64,000 bases of DNA from Vibrio sp. D404a (GCF_030248535.1 NZ_JAHGAJ010000004.1:62001-126000), one strand, 5' to 3'. Counted from the first letter of the stretch, positions 47,357-59,093 are shown. A program made the numbers and translations. The notes: generated by a model from the letters alone, not told the origin.

Positions 47357-48175
47357 TTAACCGTATCTTCCTGTAATGTAGTCTTCTGTTTGATTTTTCA
47401 ATGGTGACGTAAAGATTGAATCTGTATCTGAGTACTCGATCAACTTTCCCATATGAATAAAAGCAGTGTGGTCACTAACTCGCGCTGCCTGTTGCATGTT
47501 GTGGGTGACAATAACAACCGTATATTGCGCCTTCAGATCATTAATCAACTCTTCAATAGTAAGTGTAGATATCGGATCCAGAGCCGATGTCGGCTCGTCC
47601 AACAAAAGAACCTCAGGTTCAATCGCGACAGCACGTGCAATCACTAAACGCTGCTGCTGACCACCAGATAAACCAAACGCATTTTCATGCAGGCGGTCTT
47701 TCACCTCATCCCACAAAGCAGCTGCGCGAAGAGACCGCTCCACAGCATCATCAAGATCTCGGCTGTTACTCATGCCTTGTAACCTCAAGCCGTAAACCAC
47801 GTTCTCATAGATTGACTTGGGAAAAGGGTTTGGTCTTTGGAATACCATTCCGACACGACGGCGAAGGGTTGCAACATCAACCTGAGGGTCATAGACGTTG
47901 TGACCGTACAGCTTTACCTTCCCTGAAACGCGACACCCTTCAACCAGATCGTTCATGCGATTGATACAGCGTAGCAGCGTGGACTTACCACAACCCGATG
48001 GGCCGATAAATGCCGTCACCTGGCCCTTAGGGATTTTCATTGAGATGTCATCCAGCGCTTGGCTATCTTTATAATAAAGATTCAAGCCCTCAATAGAGAT
48101 GGCGGTCTGCTCATCCGTCAAATTGTGAACATCAAGTGGGGCGTAGTAACCCAAGGTTTCATTAATTGAAAACAT
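47357..48175 (-). CDS. pstB: Phosphate ABC transporter ATP-binding protein PstB
   Basis: ATPase of the high-affinity phosphate importer. The 272 residues include Walker [20 protein letters not shown], the signature [14 protein letters not shown] and Walker [17 protein letters not shown], plus the switch [16 protein letters not shown]. The ATG follows the pstA TAG without any gap, suggesting translational coupling. It precedes phoU. Confidence 0.97.
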   Translation of the reverse strand: MFSINETLGYYAPLDVHNLTDEQTAISIEGLNLYYKDSQALDDISMKIPKGQVTAFIGPSGCGKSTLLRCINRMNDLVEGCRVSGKVKLYGHNVYDPQVDVATLRRRVGMVFQRPNPFPKSIYENVVYGLRLQGMSNSRDLDDAVERSLRAAALWDEVKDRLHENAFGLSGGQQQRLVIARAVAIEPEVLLLDEPTSALDPISTLTIEELINDLKAQYTVVIVTHNMQQAARVSDHTAFIHMGKLIEYSDTDSIFTSPLKNQTEDYITGRYG

Positions 48176-49885
48176 CTAATCTTGTCCTAAGGTTCGGTAC
48201 TTCTCTCGCAGGTTATTGCGGATGTTAATCGCTGTTAGATTTAACCCAACAATGACAGTCACCAAAAGAAACGACGTGGCGTACACCAGCGGCCTTGCCG
48301 CCTCAATATTGGACGTCTGAAAGCCAACATCATAAATGTGGAAGCCCAAGTGCATGAATTTTCTATCTAGATGCACATAAGGGAATTGACCGTCGACAGG
48401 CAGGCTTGATGCCAACTTAACGACACCCACCAGCATCAAAGGAGCTACCTCGCCTGCTGCACGTGCAATCGCGAGAATCAAACCAGTAATGATCGCTGGG
48501 CTGGCCATCGGTAATACGATGCGCCATAGCGTCTCAAACTGAGTGGCACCTAACGCCAAAGAACCATGACGAACCGCGCTTGGAATTCGAGTTAGACCTT
48601 CCTCGGTGGTGACGATAACCACTGGCAATGTCAAAACCGCTAGCGTCAATGAAGACCATAACAACCCCGGGGTACCAAAGGTTGGAGCAGGTAAGCGCTC
48701 GGCATAAAACAAGGTATCAATCGAGCCACCAATTGTATACACAAAGAAACCGAGACCAAATACTCCATATACAATCGAGGGTACGCCCGCAAGGTTGATC
48801 ACGGCAATGCGGATCAAGCGCGTCAGTGCGTTCGTTTTAGCATACTCATGTAGATAAATGGCAGCAATAACCCCAAGAGGCATCACCACGATCGACATTA
48901 AAATAACCAGCAACACGGTACCGAATATGGCAGGGAACACTCCGCCTTCAGAGTTAGATTCTCTTGGGTTTTCCGATAAGAATTTCCAAACTTGCTTGAA
49001 CCAATGCGTTACCTTTTCAGCATAGTTCATCTTGTTTGGATACCAATAATCTAAAATATGACTGAGCGGAATCTCCACTTGCTGTCCTGTCATATCCTCA
49101 ACGATTACGCTCTCGATATTAAGTTGAGTTCGTAGCTGCTCTAAGCGAAGCTCTGCATCATCAAGTTGTTCATTTAACGCACGTCGCGTGTCATTGTAGC
49201 TTTTAAGATAACCCTCACTAACGGTTTCATTAAGCTCAAGCTTTCTCTTTTCTAATCTGAGTTTTTCAAGTTGCCAACTGATCCCGCTGATCTCTTGATT
49301 TACAATTCGTGAGGTCTCCTCACGCAACACATCAGCAAATGCGAGACCATCCACCAGCGAACTGTCGATATCCGTATATGTCGTGCCTGCCGCGCTCTTA
49401 AAGCTCACTGGCTTACCGAAAAAATATCCGCCACGACTACGTTCAATCACCGCCCACTCTTTAGGTGTCGTTGGCTCTTGCAAATCGATATCTAAAATGG
49501 AGACGAAATCAGCTGGGTACAACTCTCGGTTGGCAACCTTGATACTCAGGCGCTTAACCAAACCACTCTTCAATTGCTGCTCAGATAAATGTTCGTGCGA
49601 TTGAGGAATTTGCGCAGTAGGGATGTATTTACTCTCATAGAGCTGGCCGATCAAACGCTCAGGTGTATCATTGAGCTCCATTTGAGTGACCTTGGCGTCA
49701 TCTAACTGCCATTGATAAAGAGGCGCAGGCCAGAAGTAAGTTAAGCCTTTCCAGCCAATCAGTAACATTAATCCCAATACAGAAAGCATACTGATGCTCA
49801 CTGCACCACCAGTCAGCCAGATCCACGGAGAGCCCAACTTTACCCAGTAAAAAAGAGATGTAAATTTATTGGTCATAAGTTTCAT
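48176..49885 (-). CDS. pstA: Phosphate ABC transporter permease PstA, long form
   Basis: Permease subunit of the Pst importer, 569 residues, almost twice the E. coli protein (296). TM1 at about 22-45 is followed by a periplasmic domain (about 50-260) containing a coiled-coil segment (about 195-250, SWQLEKLRLEKRKLELNE), then five TM segments with the permease loop FGTPGLLWSSLTLAVLTLPVVIVTTEEGLTRIP and EAL-like motif SLALGATQFETLWRIVLP. The enlarged domain is usual in Vibrio, Shewanella and Pseudomonas PstA. It lies between pstC (15-bp gap) and pstB. Confidence 0.93.
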   Translation of the reverse strand: MKLMTNKFTSLFYWVKLGSPWIWLTGGAVSISMLSVLGLMLLIGWKGLTYFWPAPLYQWQLDDAKVTQMELNDTPERLIGQLYESKYIPTAQIPQSHEHLSEQQLKSGLVKRLSIKVANRELYPADFVSILDIDLQEPTTPKEWAVIERSRGGYFFGKPVSFKSAAGTTYTDIDSSLVDGLAFADVLREETSRIVNQEISGISWQLEKLRLEKRKLELNETVSEGYLKSYNDTRRALNEQLDDAELRLEQLRTQLNIESVIVEDMTGQQVEIPLSHILDYWYPNKMNYAEKVTHWFKQVWKFLSENPRESNSEGGVFPAIFGTVLLVILMSIVVMPLGVIAAIYLHEYAKTNALTRLIRIAVINLAGVPSIVYGVFGLGFFVYTIGGSIDTLFYAERLPAPTFGTPGLLWSSLTLAVLTLPVVIVTTEEGLTRIPSAVRHGSLALGATQFETLWRIVLPMASPAIITGLILAIARAAGEVAPLMLVGVVKLASSLPVDGQFPYVHLDRKFMHLGFHIYDVGFQTSNIEAARPLVYATSFLLVTVIVGLNLTAINIRNNLREKYRTLGQD

Positions 49886-49900
49886 GCTCTACCTTTAAAC

Positions 49901-52117
49901 CTATAACGCACGATATTTGTCACGCAGCCTTTGTCTTACCCACTCTGCTAAAGAGTTCACGGCAAAGGTAAAGACAAACAGCAACAGCGCTGCTAAAAAT
50001 AGTAAACGGAAATGCGACCCACCAACCTCAGACTCTGGTAGTTCTACAGCAATCGTGGCTGACAGTGTTCTCATTCCTTCAAGAATATTCCAATCCAGTA
50101 TCGGCGTGTTTCCGGTCGCCATTAGCACGATCATTGTTTCGCCAACCGCACGCCCCAATCCCATCATAATGGCCGAGAAAATACCTGGGCTAGCCGTCAG
50201 TAACACCACATAAATCAGGGTCTGCCAAGCTGTTGCTCCCAAAGCCAAAGAGCCATCAGAAAGGTGCTTGGGAACCGAGAATATTGCGTCTTCGGCAATA
50301 GTGAAGATAGTTGGAATCACCGCGAAACCCATGGCAAAACCGACAACCAGCGCATTACGCTGGTCGAAACCAATTCCGTAACCCGCAAGGTAGGTTCGGA
50401 TATCACCACCAAACAGCAGCGATTCAATGTCACTTCCCAGAACAAAGACACCAATAACCGTTAGTACCAATACCGGAATCAGTATCAAGGCATGCCAACC
50501 GTTGGAGAAACGACGCGTAAAGCCTTTCGGCAGTACAAACCAAACCAATCCCGTCAGCAGCGCGCTGAGTGGCAATAGAAGCATCAGTGAGAACACCGCA
50601 GTCAGGTGGGTTTCAACAATGGGTGCAAACCATAATCCCGCAAGGAAACCTATGATAACCGTAGGCAAGGCCTCCATGAGCTCAATCGACGGCTTCACCA
50701 CTCGACGCATTCTTGGTGACATGAAATAGGCGGTGTAGATAGCGCCAAGTACTGCAATTGGCGTCGCAAACAACATTGCAAACAGTGCAGCCTTAATCGT
50801 ACCGAAGGTGATCGGGATTAAACTGAATTTCTCTTCAAAATCATCATTGGCTGATGTGGACTGCCATACATAAGCTGGCTCTGGGTAACTCTCGTACCAG
50901 ACTTTTTGCCAAAGTGACGAAAGTGAGATCTGAGGATATTCATTATCGACAGCCGCAACGCTAATTTCGTTGTCGATGAGCGTCGCGAGATGCAGTTCAT
51001 TCGCTGACATTGCTGCCAATTGAGGCGCTCTATCAAAAGCACGCTCAAACAGGGAGAGTTTTTCACTGGTGGTATAGTGACTTTGTAAGGTGCCATTTTT
51101 ATAGAAGCTGTAGAAACCTTTACGGTAAGTGTCCGGCAAAATGTACTGAACTTCCTCCGCAAGCTGGAAGTCTCGAATATGGGTTAAACGGCGCTCTTTA
51201 TTTTGTAGCACATCAAACCATTGCGAGACTTGACCATCTTGATGAGTCACCAACAGAGAATAGGCACCAGATAAGAGGTCGACGCTCTTCACACCATGCT
51301 TTACATCATTCAAGCTCAAATCCACCAGCTCACGTACTGAGAATCGCCCCTGATTCAACGTCAGAACCGCAAGCTCTGAAGAAGTTCGCATATAGAGTGT
51401 CTTGCCATCTGGGGTCATCAAAATCTGATCTTGTTGGCTAAACTTATCAGAGAGCCATTGTTTCCCCTGTAAGCGATAATTCCCAAGAAGGTCGGTCTGA
51501 TACCACTTCACCAACAAACGCTGGTCACTCAATTGGGCGGTAATGGTGAGTTGGGCGGAATGCAGCGAGAAAGCAAAGCGTTCAATGTGAGCTCCTTCAC
51601 TCTCAGCTGGAGTTAAGAAAGACTCTGCCACATTAAGGTGCTGTACCTTGGGCTCAGCAACACTGTCCGGTTTGTAGAGCGGCGCACTAAATTGTGGAGA
51701 AAACAGGGAGATATCTCCGAGCTCAGTGGCGAAGGCAAACCAGTTTTCTGATGGCGTATTTCGAGCAAAGGCCGATGGCTCAGTTGTGATCTGTTCCGAG
51801 AAATAAGAATCGGAGTTTTGTGCGTCTAAATCCCAGAATTGGACTTTCCCTGAGTTTTCAATAGTAAACGCATGCTGCCCGTACTCATCAACAGCTAGAG
51901 CAATCGGTTCAGTCACTGTGACAGACTTGTTGACCTGATTAGTCTGAATATCCGCATCAGAGAAGATAGGAAGAATGACCATCGCAAGGTAAATAAAAAT
52001 CAGGACCAAAGCCGCAAGAACACTTACTCCACCGCATGTCACAGAAAAGCGGACAAGACGGTCTTTCAACCATCGTTTCTTGTCTTTCTCTTTCAGTGAA
52101 AATTGGCTAGGGGTCAT
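49901..52117 (-). CDS. pstC: Phosphate ABC transporter permease PstC, long form
   Basis: Permease subunit of the Pst importer, 738 residues versus 319 in E. coli. After TM1 (about 28-50) comes an extracytoplasmic domain of about 380 residues with WD-like segments (GQHAFTIENSGKVQFWDLDAQ, LTLNQGRFSVRELVDLSL), suggestive of a propeller, then six TM segments (about 440-735) with GTIKAALFAMLFATPIAVLGAIY and the loop SLALGATAWQTLIYVVL. It is the first gene of the pstCAB-phoU group; a Pho-box-like element lies about 50 bp upstream. Confidence 0.92.
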   Translation of the reverse strand: MTPSQFSLKEKDKKRWLKDRLVRFSVTCGGVSVLAALVLIFIYLAMVILPIFSDADIQTNQVNKSVTVTEPIALAVDEYGQHAFTIENSGKVQFWDLDAQNSDSYFSEQITTEPSAFARNTPSENWFAFATELGDISLFSPQFSAPLYKPDSVAEPKVQHLNVAESFLTPAESEGAHIERFAFSLHSAQLTITAQLSDQRLLVKWYQTDLLGNYRLQGKQWLSDKFSQQDQILMTPDGKTLYMRTSSELAVLTLNQGRFSVRELVDLSLNDVKHGVKSVDLLSGAYSLLVTHQDGQVSQWFDVLQNKERRLTHIRDFQLAEEVQYILPDTYRKGFYSFYKNGTLQSHYTTSEKLSLFERAFDRAPQLAAMSANELHLATLIDNEISVAAVDNEYPQISLSSLWQKVWYESYPEPAYVWQSTSANDDFEEKFSLIPITFGTIKAALFAMLFATPIAVLGAIYTAYFMSPRMRRVVKPSIELMEALPTVIIGFLAGLWFAPIVETHLTAVFSLMLLLPLSALLTGLVWFVLPKGFTRRFSNGWHALILIPVLVLTVIGVFVLGSDIESLLFGGDIRTYLAGYGIGFDQRNALVVGFAMGFAVIPTIFTIAEDAIFSVPKHLSDGSLALGATAWQTLIYVVLLTASPGIFSAIMMGLGRAVGETMIVLMATGNTPILDWNILEGMRTLSATIAVELPESEVGGSHFRLLFLAALLLFVFTFAVNSLAEWVRQRLRDKYRAL

Positions 52118-52162
52118 CTCTTTCTCTACCTTTTTTGAGTGGATATCATAATATTTCGATTA

Positions 52163-52181
52163 GATGACAATTATATTACAG
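52163..52181 (-). promoter_or_regulatory. Pho box upstream of pstC
   Basis: On the minus strand CTGTAATATAATTGTCATC gives two 11-bp direct repeats, TGTAATATAAT and TGTCATCTAAT-like, matching the PhoB consensus CTGTCATAWAWCTGTCAY. A TATGAT-like -10 lies about 11-16 bp further downstream. It would place pstCAB-phoU under PhoB control. Confidence 0.78.
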
Positions 52182-52321
52182 GTCACATTAAATAACTGAA
52201 ACTAGTAGTAACTTTTGCATAAACTTCCAATTGCAATAATACCGTAACAAAATGGGAATACGCTGCCTATTTTTTATAATTTAAGCCCCAGAAAACTGGT
52301 CAGTCCATCTAGGAGAACCTC

Positions 52322-54421
52322 ATGAGCGCAGAAAAACTCTACATAGAAAAAGAACTTAGTTGGCTCTCTTTTAACGAGAGGGTGCTGCAAGAGTCTGCAG
52401 ATAAGAGTGTACCCTTGATTGAGCGAATCCGTTTTTTGGGTATATTCTCCAATAATTTAGACGAGTTTTACAAAGTTCGCTTTGCTGATGTCAAACGCCG
52501 TATTTTGATCAATCAAGAACGCGGCATTAATGACAATTCAAAACACCTGCTAACAAAAATGCAGACCAAAGCGTTAAAACTCAATCAAAAGTTTGATGAA
52601 CTTTATAATGAGTTGATTCTAGAAATGGCAAGGCGACGTATCTTTCTAGTCAACGAAACTCAACTGAATGAATCACAAATAAAATGGATTCGAAAATACT
52701 TTAGAAAGGAAGTTCTGCCCCACATTACTCCCCTACTGATGACCGAAGAGATCGATGTACTTCAGTTCCTCAAAGATGAGTACGCCTACCTCACGGTTGA
52801 ACTGCAAAAAGATCAGCAATCGAGCTACGCCTTAATCGAAATCCCAACCGACCACCTACCTCGCTTTGTGATGGTTCCAGAGCAAAAAGGTAAGCGTCGC
52901 AAGACCATCATCCTACTCGACAACATCATTCGTTACTGTATTGATGACCTATTCAAAGGCTTCTTCGAGTATGACTCTCTTAACTGCTACGCGATGAAAA
53001 TGACGCGAGATGCAGAATACGATCTCAGTCATGAGGTTGAACACAGCCTACTTGAACAGATGTCAGAAGGTGTCGCACAGCGACTGAGTGCCATGCCGGT
53101 ACGCTTTGTCTATGAACATACCATGCCTGAAAACATGTTGAGTTTCTTATGTGACAAGCTAGGGATGTCCAACTATGACAGCTTAATCCCAGGTGGCCGC
53201 TACCATAATTTCAAAGATTTCATTGGCTTCCCTAACGTAGGGCGCGAGTACTTGGAAAACAAGCCACTACCACCAATGAAGTGTGCTGACTTTGATCACT
53301 TTGATAACGCTTTTGATGCCATCAAAGAGAAGGACATCTTACTCTATTACCCGTATCACACCTTCGATCATATCTCTGAGCTGGTACGTCAGGCCTCTTT
53401 TGATCCGAAAGTATTGAGCATTAAGATCAATATCTATCGAGTCGCGAAAAACTCGAAACTGATGAACTCCATCATTGATGCGGTACACAACGGAAAAAAC
53501 GTCACGGTAGTGGTAGAGCTGCAAGCACGATTCGATGAAGAGGCAAACATTGAGTGGGCAAAGGTCCTGACTGAGGCTGGCGTGCACGTTATCTTTGGCG
53601 CTCCAGGCCTGAAAATCCACTCTAAGCTGCTATTGATTAGCCGTCGTGAGGGCGAAGAGATCAATCGCTACGCACACATTGGTACAGGTAACTTCCATGA
53701 GAAAACCGCTCGTATCTATACCGATTTCTCGCTACTAACCGCTGATCCCGACCTCACTAACGAGGTGAGGAATGTATTTGGTTATATTGAAAATCCTTAC
53801 CGCCCAGTACGCTTTGATCACCTCATTGTGTCACCGCGCAACTCGCGCAAAAAGCTCTATCGATTAATTGATGGTGAGATTGCGAATGCAAAAGCAGGCA
53901 AACAAGCTCAAATCACACTCAAGGTGAATAACCTTGTCGATAAAGGACTGATCAACAAACTCTATGGCGCAAGTAATGCCGGTGTGAAGATCAGAATGGT
54001 CATTCGTGGCATGTGCTCCTTGGTTCCGGGCGTTGAAGGGGTGAGCGAGAACATTGAGATCATCAGCATCATTGACCGCTTCCTTGAGCACCCTCGCGTT
54101 CTGCTCACACACAATGATGGTGACCCACAGGTCTACATCTCTTCAGCAGACTGGATGACCCGAAATATTGACCATCGCATCGAGGTTGCCACTCCAATCC
54201 GTGATGAACGTTTGAAACAACGCATCATTGATATTGTAAATATCCATTTTACCGATACAGTTAAAGCAAGATGGATTGATAAAGAGATGAGCAATACTTA
54301 CGTCCCTCGCGGAAATCGTAAAAAACTGCGCTCACAAGTCGCCATCTATGACTACCTTAAGCAGGTCGAGAAAAGTACCAGAAAAGCCAGGGAACCAAAG
54401 CCAGACGATGAGCAAAAATAA
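52322..54421 (+). CDS. ppk: Polyphosphate kinase 1
   Basis: Makes long-chain polyphosphate from ATP. The 699 residues begin with the N domain motif [19 protein letters not shown] and carry the two phospholipase-D-like catalytic segments, the first with the phospho-histidine in [21 protein letters not shown] and the second in [15 protein letters not shown]. Length is close to E. coli Ppk (688). It is divergent from pstC and overlaps ppx by 14 bp, so the pair is co-translated. Confidence 0.97.
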   Translation: MSAEKLYIEKELSWLSFNERVLQESADKSVPLIERIRFLGIFSNNLDEFYKVRFADVKRRILINQERGINDNSKHLLTKMQTKALKLNQKFDELYNELILEMARRRIFLVNETQLNESQIKWIRKYFRKEVLPHITPLLMTEEIDVLQFLKDEYAYLTVELQKDQQSSYALIEIPTDHLPRFVMVPEQKGKRRKTIILLDNIIRYCIDDLFKGFFEYDSLNCYAMKMTRDAEYDLSHEVEHSLLEQMSEGVAQRLSAMPVRFVYEHTMPENMLSFLCDKLGMSNYDSLIPGGRYHNFKDFIGFPNVGREYLENKPLPPMKCADFDHFDNAFDAIKEKDILLYYPYHTFDHISELVRQASFDPKVLSIKINIYRVAKNSKLMNSIIDAVHNGKNVTVVVELQARFDEEANIEWAKVLTEAGVHVIFGAPGLKIHSKLLLISRREGEEINRYAHIGTGNFHEKTARIYTDFSLLTADPDLTNEVRNVFGYIENPYRPVRFDHLIVSPRNSRKKLYRLIDGEIANAKAGKQAQITLKVNNLVDKGLINKLYGASNAGVKIRMVIRGMCSLVPGVEGVSENIEIISIIDRFLEHPRVLLTHNDGDPQVYISSADWMTRNIDHRIEVATPIRDERLKQRIIDIVNIHFTDTVKARWIDKEMSNTYVPRGNRKKLRSQVAIYDYLKQVEKSTRKAREPKPDDEQK

Positions 54422-56003
54422 CGACGAATCCCGTAAGTCAGAACACGATATAACCCTAGATACCGCCTCAATCGAGGCGGTATCTACACCAATCAAAAAC
54501 GTTGCCGCCATTGATTTAGGCTCGAACAGTTTCCATATGGTGGTGGCGAAAGTCATCGGCCAAGAGCTGCAGCTAGTTAGCCGACACAAGCAGCGCGTAC
54601 GTTTGGGCTCTGGGCTAGATAGCCAACTTAATCTTAGTAACAGTGCCATGGAGAGAGGCCTAGAGTGTTTAGCCATGTTTGCTGAACGCTTACAAGGCTT
54701 TGAACTGGACAACGTCCGTATCGCTGCCACTCATACACTGCGTCAAGCCAACAACGCGCATATTTTTATTCAACGAGCCAAAGAGATCCTCCCCTTTCCA
54801 ATCGAGGTCATACCCGGACAAGAAGAAGCCCGACTGATCTATCTTGGTGTGGCTCATACACAGCCTGAATCGGATTCCAAGTTGGTGGTGGATATCGGTG
54901 GTGGTAGTACTGAACTTATTATTGGCGAAGGCTTTGAGGCACAACTGGTCAATAGTAAACAGATGGGGTGCGTCAGCTTTACACATCGCTATTTTGCCAA
55001 CGACAAATTGAACAAAAAGAACTTCGCTAAGGCAATCATCGCCGCTCAGCAACGTCTAGAGCCCATTACCATTCAATATAAGAAGAAAGGTTGGGATGCA
55101 GCACTCGGCTCTTCAGGCACCATCAAGGCCATCAAAGAGGTATTGATTGGTCTAGGATACGAAGATGCCATCATTACAGAGAAACGCCTTGAACACCTTA
55201 TCGACACATTGTGTGAACACAAAACGATTGAATATATCGATATCAAGGGCTTAACCGTTGAGCGACAACCTGTATTCGCAGCGGGCGTCGCTATTCTTAC
55301 CGGTATCTTCAAAGCGCTCTCGATCAAAGAGATGCACTTTTCCGATGGGGCGCTGCGAGAAGGGCTACTGTATGAGATGGAAGAGCGCTTCCAACGCTCC
55401 GATATTCGTATGCGCACCACAGAGAATTTGGCCATCAAACATCAGGTCGATTTAGAACACGCGGCACGAGTCAAAGGTCAAGCCTTAGAGTTCATACATC
55501 AGCTACAAGATGCTCTGTGTATTAAAAAGAAAAGCCAACTGTTTGACCTGTTGAGTTGGAGTGCACTGCTTCATGAGGTAGGTCTTAGTATTAGCTTCCA
55601 AGGGTTCCACCGCCACTCCGCTTATTTGTTAAACCACACCAATATGCCAGGCTTTAACAGTGAGCAACAAGCGGTAATGGCGACTTTGGCACGCTTCCAG
55701 CGCAAAGCATTAAAACTGCAAGAACTGCCTGAGTTCAACCTGTTTAAGAAGAAGCAGATTATTGGCTTAATCAGAATATTACGCTTGGCGATCCTATTAA
55801 ATGGTCAGCGTAATGATGCCCCTCTTCTCAATATCACCATTGAGCCTATCGAGAAAGATCACTGGAAGCTCAATTGCGATAATCCAGATTGGTTGATTGA
55901 GAATAAGCTTCTCGCCGCCGATTTAGCTCAAGAACAAGAGCTTTGGCAGCAAGCGGATTGGCAGTTGAGTTTTGACCCAGAGATCGACACTCAACCGGCC
56001 TAA
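54408..56003 (+). CDS. ppx: Exopolyphosphatase Ppx
   Basis: Removes terminal phosphates from polyphosphate and belongs to the Ppx/GppA family. The start at 54408 ([14 protein letters not shown]) overlaps the ppk stop by 14 bp; a further in-frame ATG 60 bp upstream, deep in ppk, has no ribosome site. The 531 residues show [18 protein letters not shown], the phosphate motif [25 protein letters not shown] and [18 protein letters not shown]. It is convergent with pstS. Confidence 0.95.
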   Translation: MSKNNDESRKSEHDITLDTASIEAVSTPIKNVAAIDLGSNSFHMVVAKVIGQELQLVSRHKQRVRLGSGLDSQLNLSNSAMERGLECLAMFAERLQGFELDNVRIAATHTLRQANNAHIFIQRAKEILPFPIEVIPGQEEARLIYLGVAHTQPESDSKLVVDIGGGSTELIIGEGFEAQLVNSKQMGCVSFTHRYFANDKLNKKNFAKAIIAAQQRLEPITIQYKKKGWDAALGSSGTIKAIKEVLIGLGYEDAIITEKRLEHLIDTLCEHKTIEYIDIKGLTVERQPVFAAGVAILTGIFKALSIKEMHFSDGALREGLLYEMEERFQRSDIRMRTTENLAIKHQVDLEHAARVKGQALEFIHQLQDALCIKKKSQLFDLLSWSALLHEVGLSISFQGFHRHSAYLLNHTNMPGFNSEQQAVMATLARFQRKALKLQELPEFNLFKKKQIIGLIRILRLAILLNGQRNDAPLLNITIEPIEKDHWKLNCDNPDWLIENKLLAADLAQEQELWQQADWQLSFDPEIDTQPA

Positions 56004-56027
56004 CATTTAGTTGTTTTAGCCTACCAA

Positions 56028-57005
56028 TTACAGCCCAACTTTAGCCAGCTCTTGTTGGGCAAACTCTCTTGGAATCGCAACATAGCCATCCTTTTCAACC
56101 AACTCCTGCCCTTGCTTAGAGAAGACAAAGGTTAAGAACTCTTGCTCAACTGGTGATAAAGGCTTCTCTGGGTGTTTATTGACGTACACATAGAGGAATC
56201 GAGACAAGGGATAATTACCATTGATGATGTTCTCGCGCGTCGCATCCACATAATCGACGCCTTGAGTGGCAACAGGGATCAGCTTTACACCCGCAACTCG
56301 GTAACCAATTCCAGAATAACCAACTCCACTGATCGAAGAAGAGACCGACTGCACTACCGACGCTGAGCCCGGTTGTTCATTAACGCGATTCTTGAAATCA
56401 CCTCCACACAGGGCGTTCATTTTGAAGTAACCGTAAGTCCCTGAAACAGAATTTCGACCAAATAGCTGAAACGGGTGCTTCGCCCAACTCTTCTGAATAC
56501 CGAGATCTTGCCAAGTCTCATAAGATTGATTGGCACCACAACGCAAAGTCTGTGAAAAGATTCCATCAATTTGACGGAAGTTAAGCCCCTCAATCGGGTT
56601 ATCACGATGCACAAAGATACCAATAGCATCGATCGCTACCTTGAGTGCTGTCGGCTTATAGCCATGCTCCCGCTCAAAGGCTTCAATCTCGCGCAGACGC
56701 ATTGGTCGGCTCATTGGCCCTAAGTGTGCCGTCCCTTCTGTCAGAGCAGGTGGCGCGGTCGATGAACCTGATGCCTGAACTTGGGCATTCACGTTAGGGT
56801 AGTAAGTCTTAAACTCTTGCATCCATAATGTTGTCATGCCCGCCAAGGTATCGGATCCGACCGACAACAGGCTTCCTGAGATACCGTGAACTTTACTGTA
56901 GTCAGGAAGAGATTCTATAGTTTGCTCAGAACGAACAATGCCACTCATGGTTAGAGTGGCAATTAGAAGGCTAGAGATAGATAGTTTTCTCATCAATCGA
57001 CTCAT
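56028..57005 (-). CDS. pstS: Phosphate ABC transporter substrate-binding protein PstS
   Basis: Periplasmic phosphate receptor. The 325 residues start with a Sec signal peptide ([15 protein letters not shown], cleavage near residue 26) and contain the phosphate-binding loop [37 protein letters not shown] and [14 protein letters not shown]. The ATG overlaps the phoR TAA by one base (TAATG), and an internal ATG four codons on is also possible. Unlike in E. coli it sits in the phoBR group, separate from pstCAB-phoU. Confidence 0.93.
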   Translation of the reverse strand: MSRLMRKLSISSLLIATLTMSGIVRSEQTIESLPDYSKVHGISGSLLSVGSDTLAGMTTLWMQEFKTYYPNVNAQVQASGSSTAPPALTEGTAHLGPMSRPMRLREIEAFEREHGYKPTALKVAIDAIGIFVHRDNPIEGLNFRQIDGIFSQTLRCGANQSYETWQDLGIQKSWAKHPFQLFGRNSVSGTYGYFKMNALCGGDFKNRVNEQPGSASVVQSVSSSISGVGYSGIGYRVAGVKLIPVATQGVDYVDATRENIINGNYPLSRFLYVYVNKHPEKPLSPVEQEFLTFVFSKQGQELVEKDGYVAIPREFAQQELAKVGL

Positions 57006-58300
57006 TAAACAGTTAGGCGACTCGGTAGCGTAAAGGAGAACCGGCTACCCACGCCAACCTCACTCTGAATTTCAAGATGTGAGTCGTGATGGCTAAGAGC
57101 ATGCTTCACGATGGCTAAGCCCAATCCACTGCCGCCGGTATCTCGCGAGCGAGCTTTATCAACACGATAGAAACGCTCGGTCAATCGGTGTAAGTGCTGA
57201 GGCTCAATACCGTCTCCAGTATCAGAAACATCCAAACAGGCACCTTGACTGGTTTGATACCAACGTACTTTGACTGTGGCTCCTGCCGGTGTGTACTTCA
57301 CTGCGTTGTATACGAGATTAGAGATAGCACTGCGCAACTGATCTTCATCGGCGAGAACGCGCAGGCTCTTATCAATATCAAACTCCAACTTGTGCTCTTT
57401 ATCGCCGCTCAAGCTGGTAGCCTCTTTCTCAAGCACTTCCAACATAGCAGGGACATTGACTACTTCATCCAACTCGTGCATTGGCGCCGCTTCAATCTTT
57501 GATAACGTCAGCAATTGATTCACTAGGCTATTCATGCGATTCAATTGTTCCGTCATCACACCATGTGCTTTACTCCACATTGGGCCGACAACCATATCTG
57601 GGTCTTCAGTCATCTCTAGATAACCTTGAAGCACCGTCATTGGCGTTCGTAGCTCATGAGAAACGTTGGCAAAGAAGTTACGACGCATGCCCTCAAGCTG
57701 TTTCAGCTGAGTCACATCACGTACCACCATCAGGTGTTCACCCTCAGTGTATGGCACGATACGCAGTTCAAGCATACGCTCCACATTCAGTGGTGATGGC
57801 ATCTCAAGTGGCTCAGAGAAGTCTTGCTTATTGAGGTATTTAATAAAATCTGGAGTACGAATTAGATTCGAAATGGGCTGCCCCGAATCATCAGGCCAAC
57901 GAAAGCCCAATAGGTATTGAGCAAGCTTGTTGCACCATACAATGTTGCCCTCACTGCGGAATACCACAACGGCATCCGGCAGGGATTCAGCACCATTGCG
58001 GAAACGACGAATCAGATTAGTCAGCTCTTTGCGCTTGCGACGCTGCCTCTGCTGCATGCGGTAGATACCGTTAAACAGAGACTCCCAATTTCCTGAACCT
58101 GATGGTGGCGTTAAGCGCTTCTCATCCCACAACCACGCCGAAAGACGCATTTGGTTATGTAGATGCCATGCCAGCTGCAATATCGTTGCTGCTAACAATA
58201 ACCAAGGTAGGTAACCGAATATCCAGCCAATCACAAACCAAGGTGCGTAAAAAAAAGCCAGCTCCCAAGCCAGCTTCTTCCAGGTTAACTTTTCAACCAT
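57005..58300 (-). CDS. phoR: Phosphate regulon sensor kinase PhoR
   Basis: Membrane histidine kinase that senses phosphate through the Pst/PhoU complex. The 431 residues have one or two N-terminal TM helices (about 10-45), a PAS domain (about 95-195, [19 protein letters not shown]), HisKA with [22 protein letters not shown], and HATPase_c with [22 protein letters not shown] and [15 protein letters not shown]. It follows phoB by 35 bp and precedes pstS. Confidence 0.97.
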   Translation of the reverse strand: MVEKLTWKKLAWELAFFYAPWFVIGWIFGYLPWLLLAATILQLAWHLHNQMRLSAWLWDEKRLTPPSGSGNWESLFNGIYRMQQRQRRKRKELTNLIRRFRNGAESLPDAVVVFRSEGNIVWCNKLAQYLLGFRWPDDSGQPISNLIRTPDFIKYLNKQDFSEPLEMPSPLNVERMLELRIVPYTEGEHLMVVRDVTQLKQLEGMRRNFFANVSHELRTPMTVLQGYLEMTEDPDMVVGPMWSKAHGVMTEQLNRMNSLVNQLLTLSKIEAAPMHELDEVVNVPAMLEVLEKEATSLSGDKEHKLEFDIDKSLRVLADEDQLRSAISNLVYNAVKYTPAGATVKVRWYQTSQGACLDVSDTGDGIEPQHLHRLTERFYRVDKARSRDTGGSGLGLAIVKHALSHHDSHLEIQSEVGVGSRFSFTLPSRLTV

Positions 58301-58335
58301 TCAGGACTCCGTAAATCGGGCATCGAAGCCATATA

Positions 58336-59025
58336 TTAAGCTTTTGTAGAGAAACGGTAGCCAGCACCACGAACTGTTTGAATCAGTTTATCGTGACCTG
58401 CCGCTTCAAGGGCCTTACGCAGACGACGGATATGTACATCAACAGTACGGTCTTCTACGTAAACGTTAGTACCCCAAACGTTATTCAGTAGTTGTTCACG
58501 GCTGTACACACGCTCTTGGTGCGTCATGAAGAAGTGCAGCATTTTGAACTCAGTTGGTCCCATATCAACAGGGCCATCACTCGCGGTAACACGGTGAGAA
58601 ACAGGGTCAAGTTTTAGACCTTGTACATCAATCACATCTTCTAGAGCGGTCGGTGTTACACGACGAATCACCGCTTTAAGGCGAGCAACCAACTCTTTTG
58701 GTGAGAATGGTTTGGTGATGTAGTCATCCGCACCCACTTCTAGGCCACGAACCTTGTCTTCTTCCTCACCACGCGCTGTCAGCATCACAACTGGGATGTT
58801 GCGTGTTAACTCTTCACGCTTCATGTGCTTGATGAAATTAATACCGCTACCACCCGGTAGCATCCAATCTAGTAATACTAGATCTGGGAAAGGTTCACAT
58901 AGCTTGTTTACCGCTGTATCGTAATCTTCAGCTTCTACTGCTTGGTAGCCTTTTTGTTCAAGTACAAAACACAGCATCTCGCGAATCGGTGCTTCATCCT
59001 CTACAACCAGAATCCTTCTCGACAT
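58336..59025 (-). CDS. phoB: Phosphate regulon response regulator PhoB
   Basis: OmpR-type activator. The ATG at 59025 gives 229 residues, the same as E. coli PhoB. The receiver has the phosphorylation site in [12 protein letters not shown] (about Asp53), VEDE at 8-11 and [12 protein letters not shown], and the C-terminal winged helix includes [30 protein letters not shown] and [12 protein letters not shown]. An upstream ATG-like frame would add nine residues. A Pho box lies just upstream. Confidence 0.97.
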   Translation of the reverse strand: MSRRILVVEDEAPIREMLCFVLEQKGYQAVEAEDYDTAVNKLCEPFPDLVLLDWMLPGGSGINFIKHMKREELTRNIPVVMLTARGEEEDKVRGLEVGADDYITKPFSPKELVARLKAVIRRVTPTALEDVIDVQGLKLDPVSHRVTASDGPVDMGPTEFKMLHFFMTHQERVYSREQLLNNVWGTNVYVEDRTVDVHIRRLRKALEAAGHDKLIQTVRGAGYRFSTKA

Positions 59026-59071
59026 AATTGAATAGCCTTTGTATTTAATCAACGCATTGCATTATCAGAGT

Positions 59072-59093
59072 TAATTATGACACTTTTGTGACC
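59072..59093 (-). promoter_or_regulatory. Pho box and -10 upstream of phoB
   Basis: On the minus strand GGTCACAAAAG and TGTCATAATTA form two 11-bp direct repeats (59093-59072), a good PhoB box. GATAAT (59066-59061 on the minus strand) stands at a -10 position just behind it. It fits PhoB autoregulation of phoBR-pstS. Confidence 0.8.
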
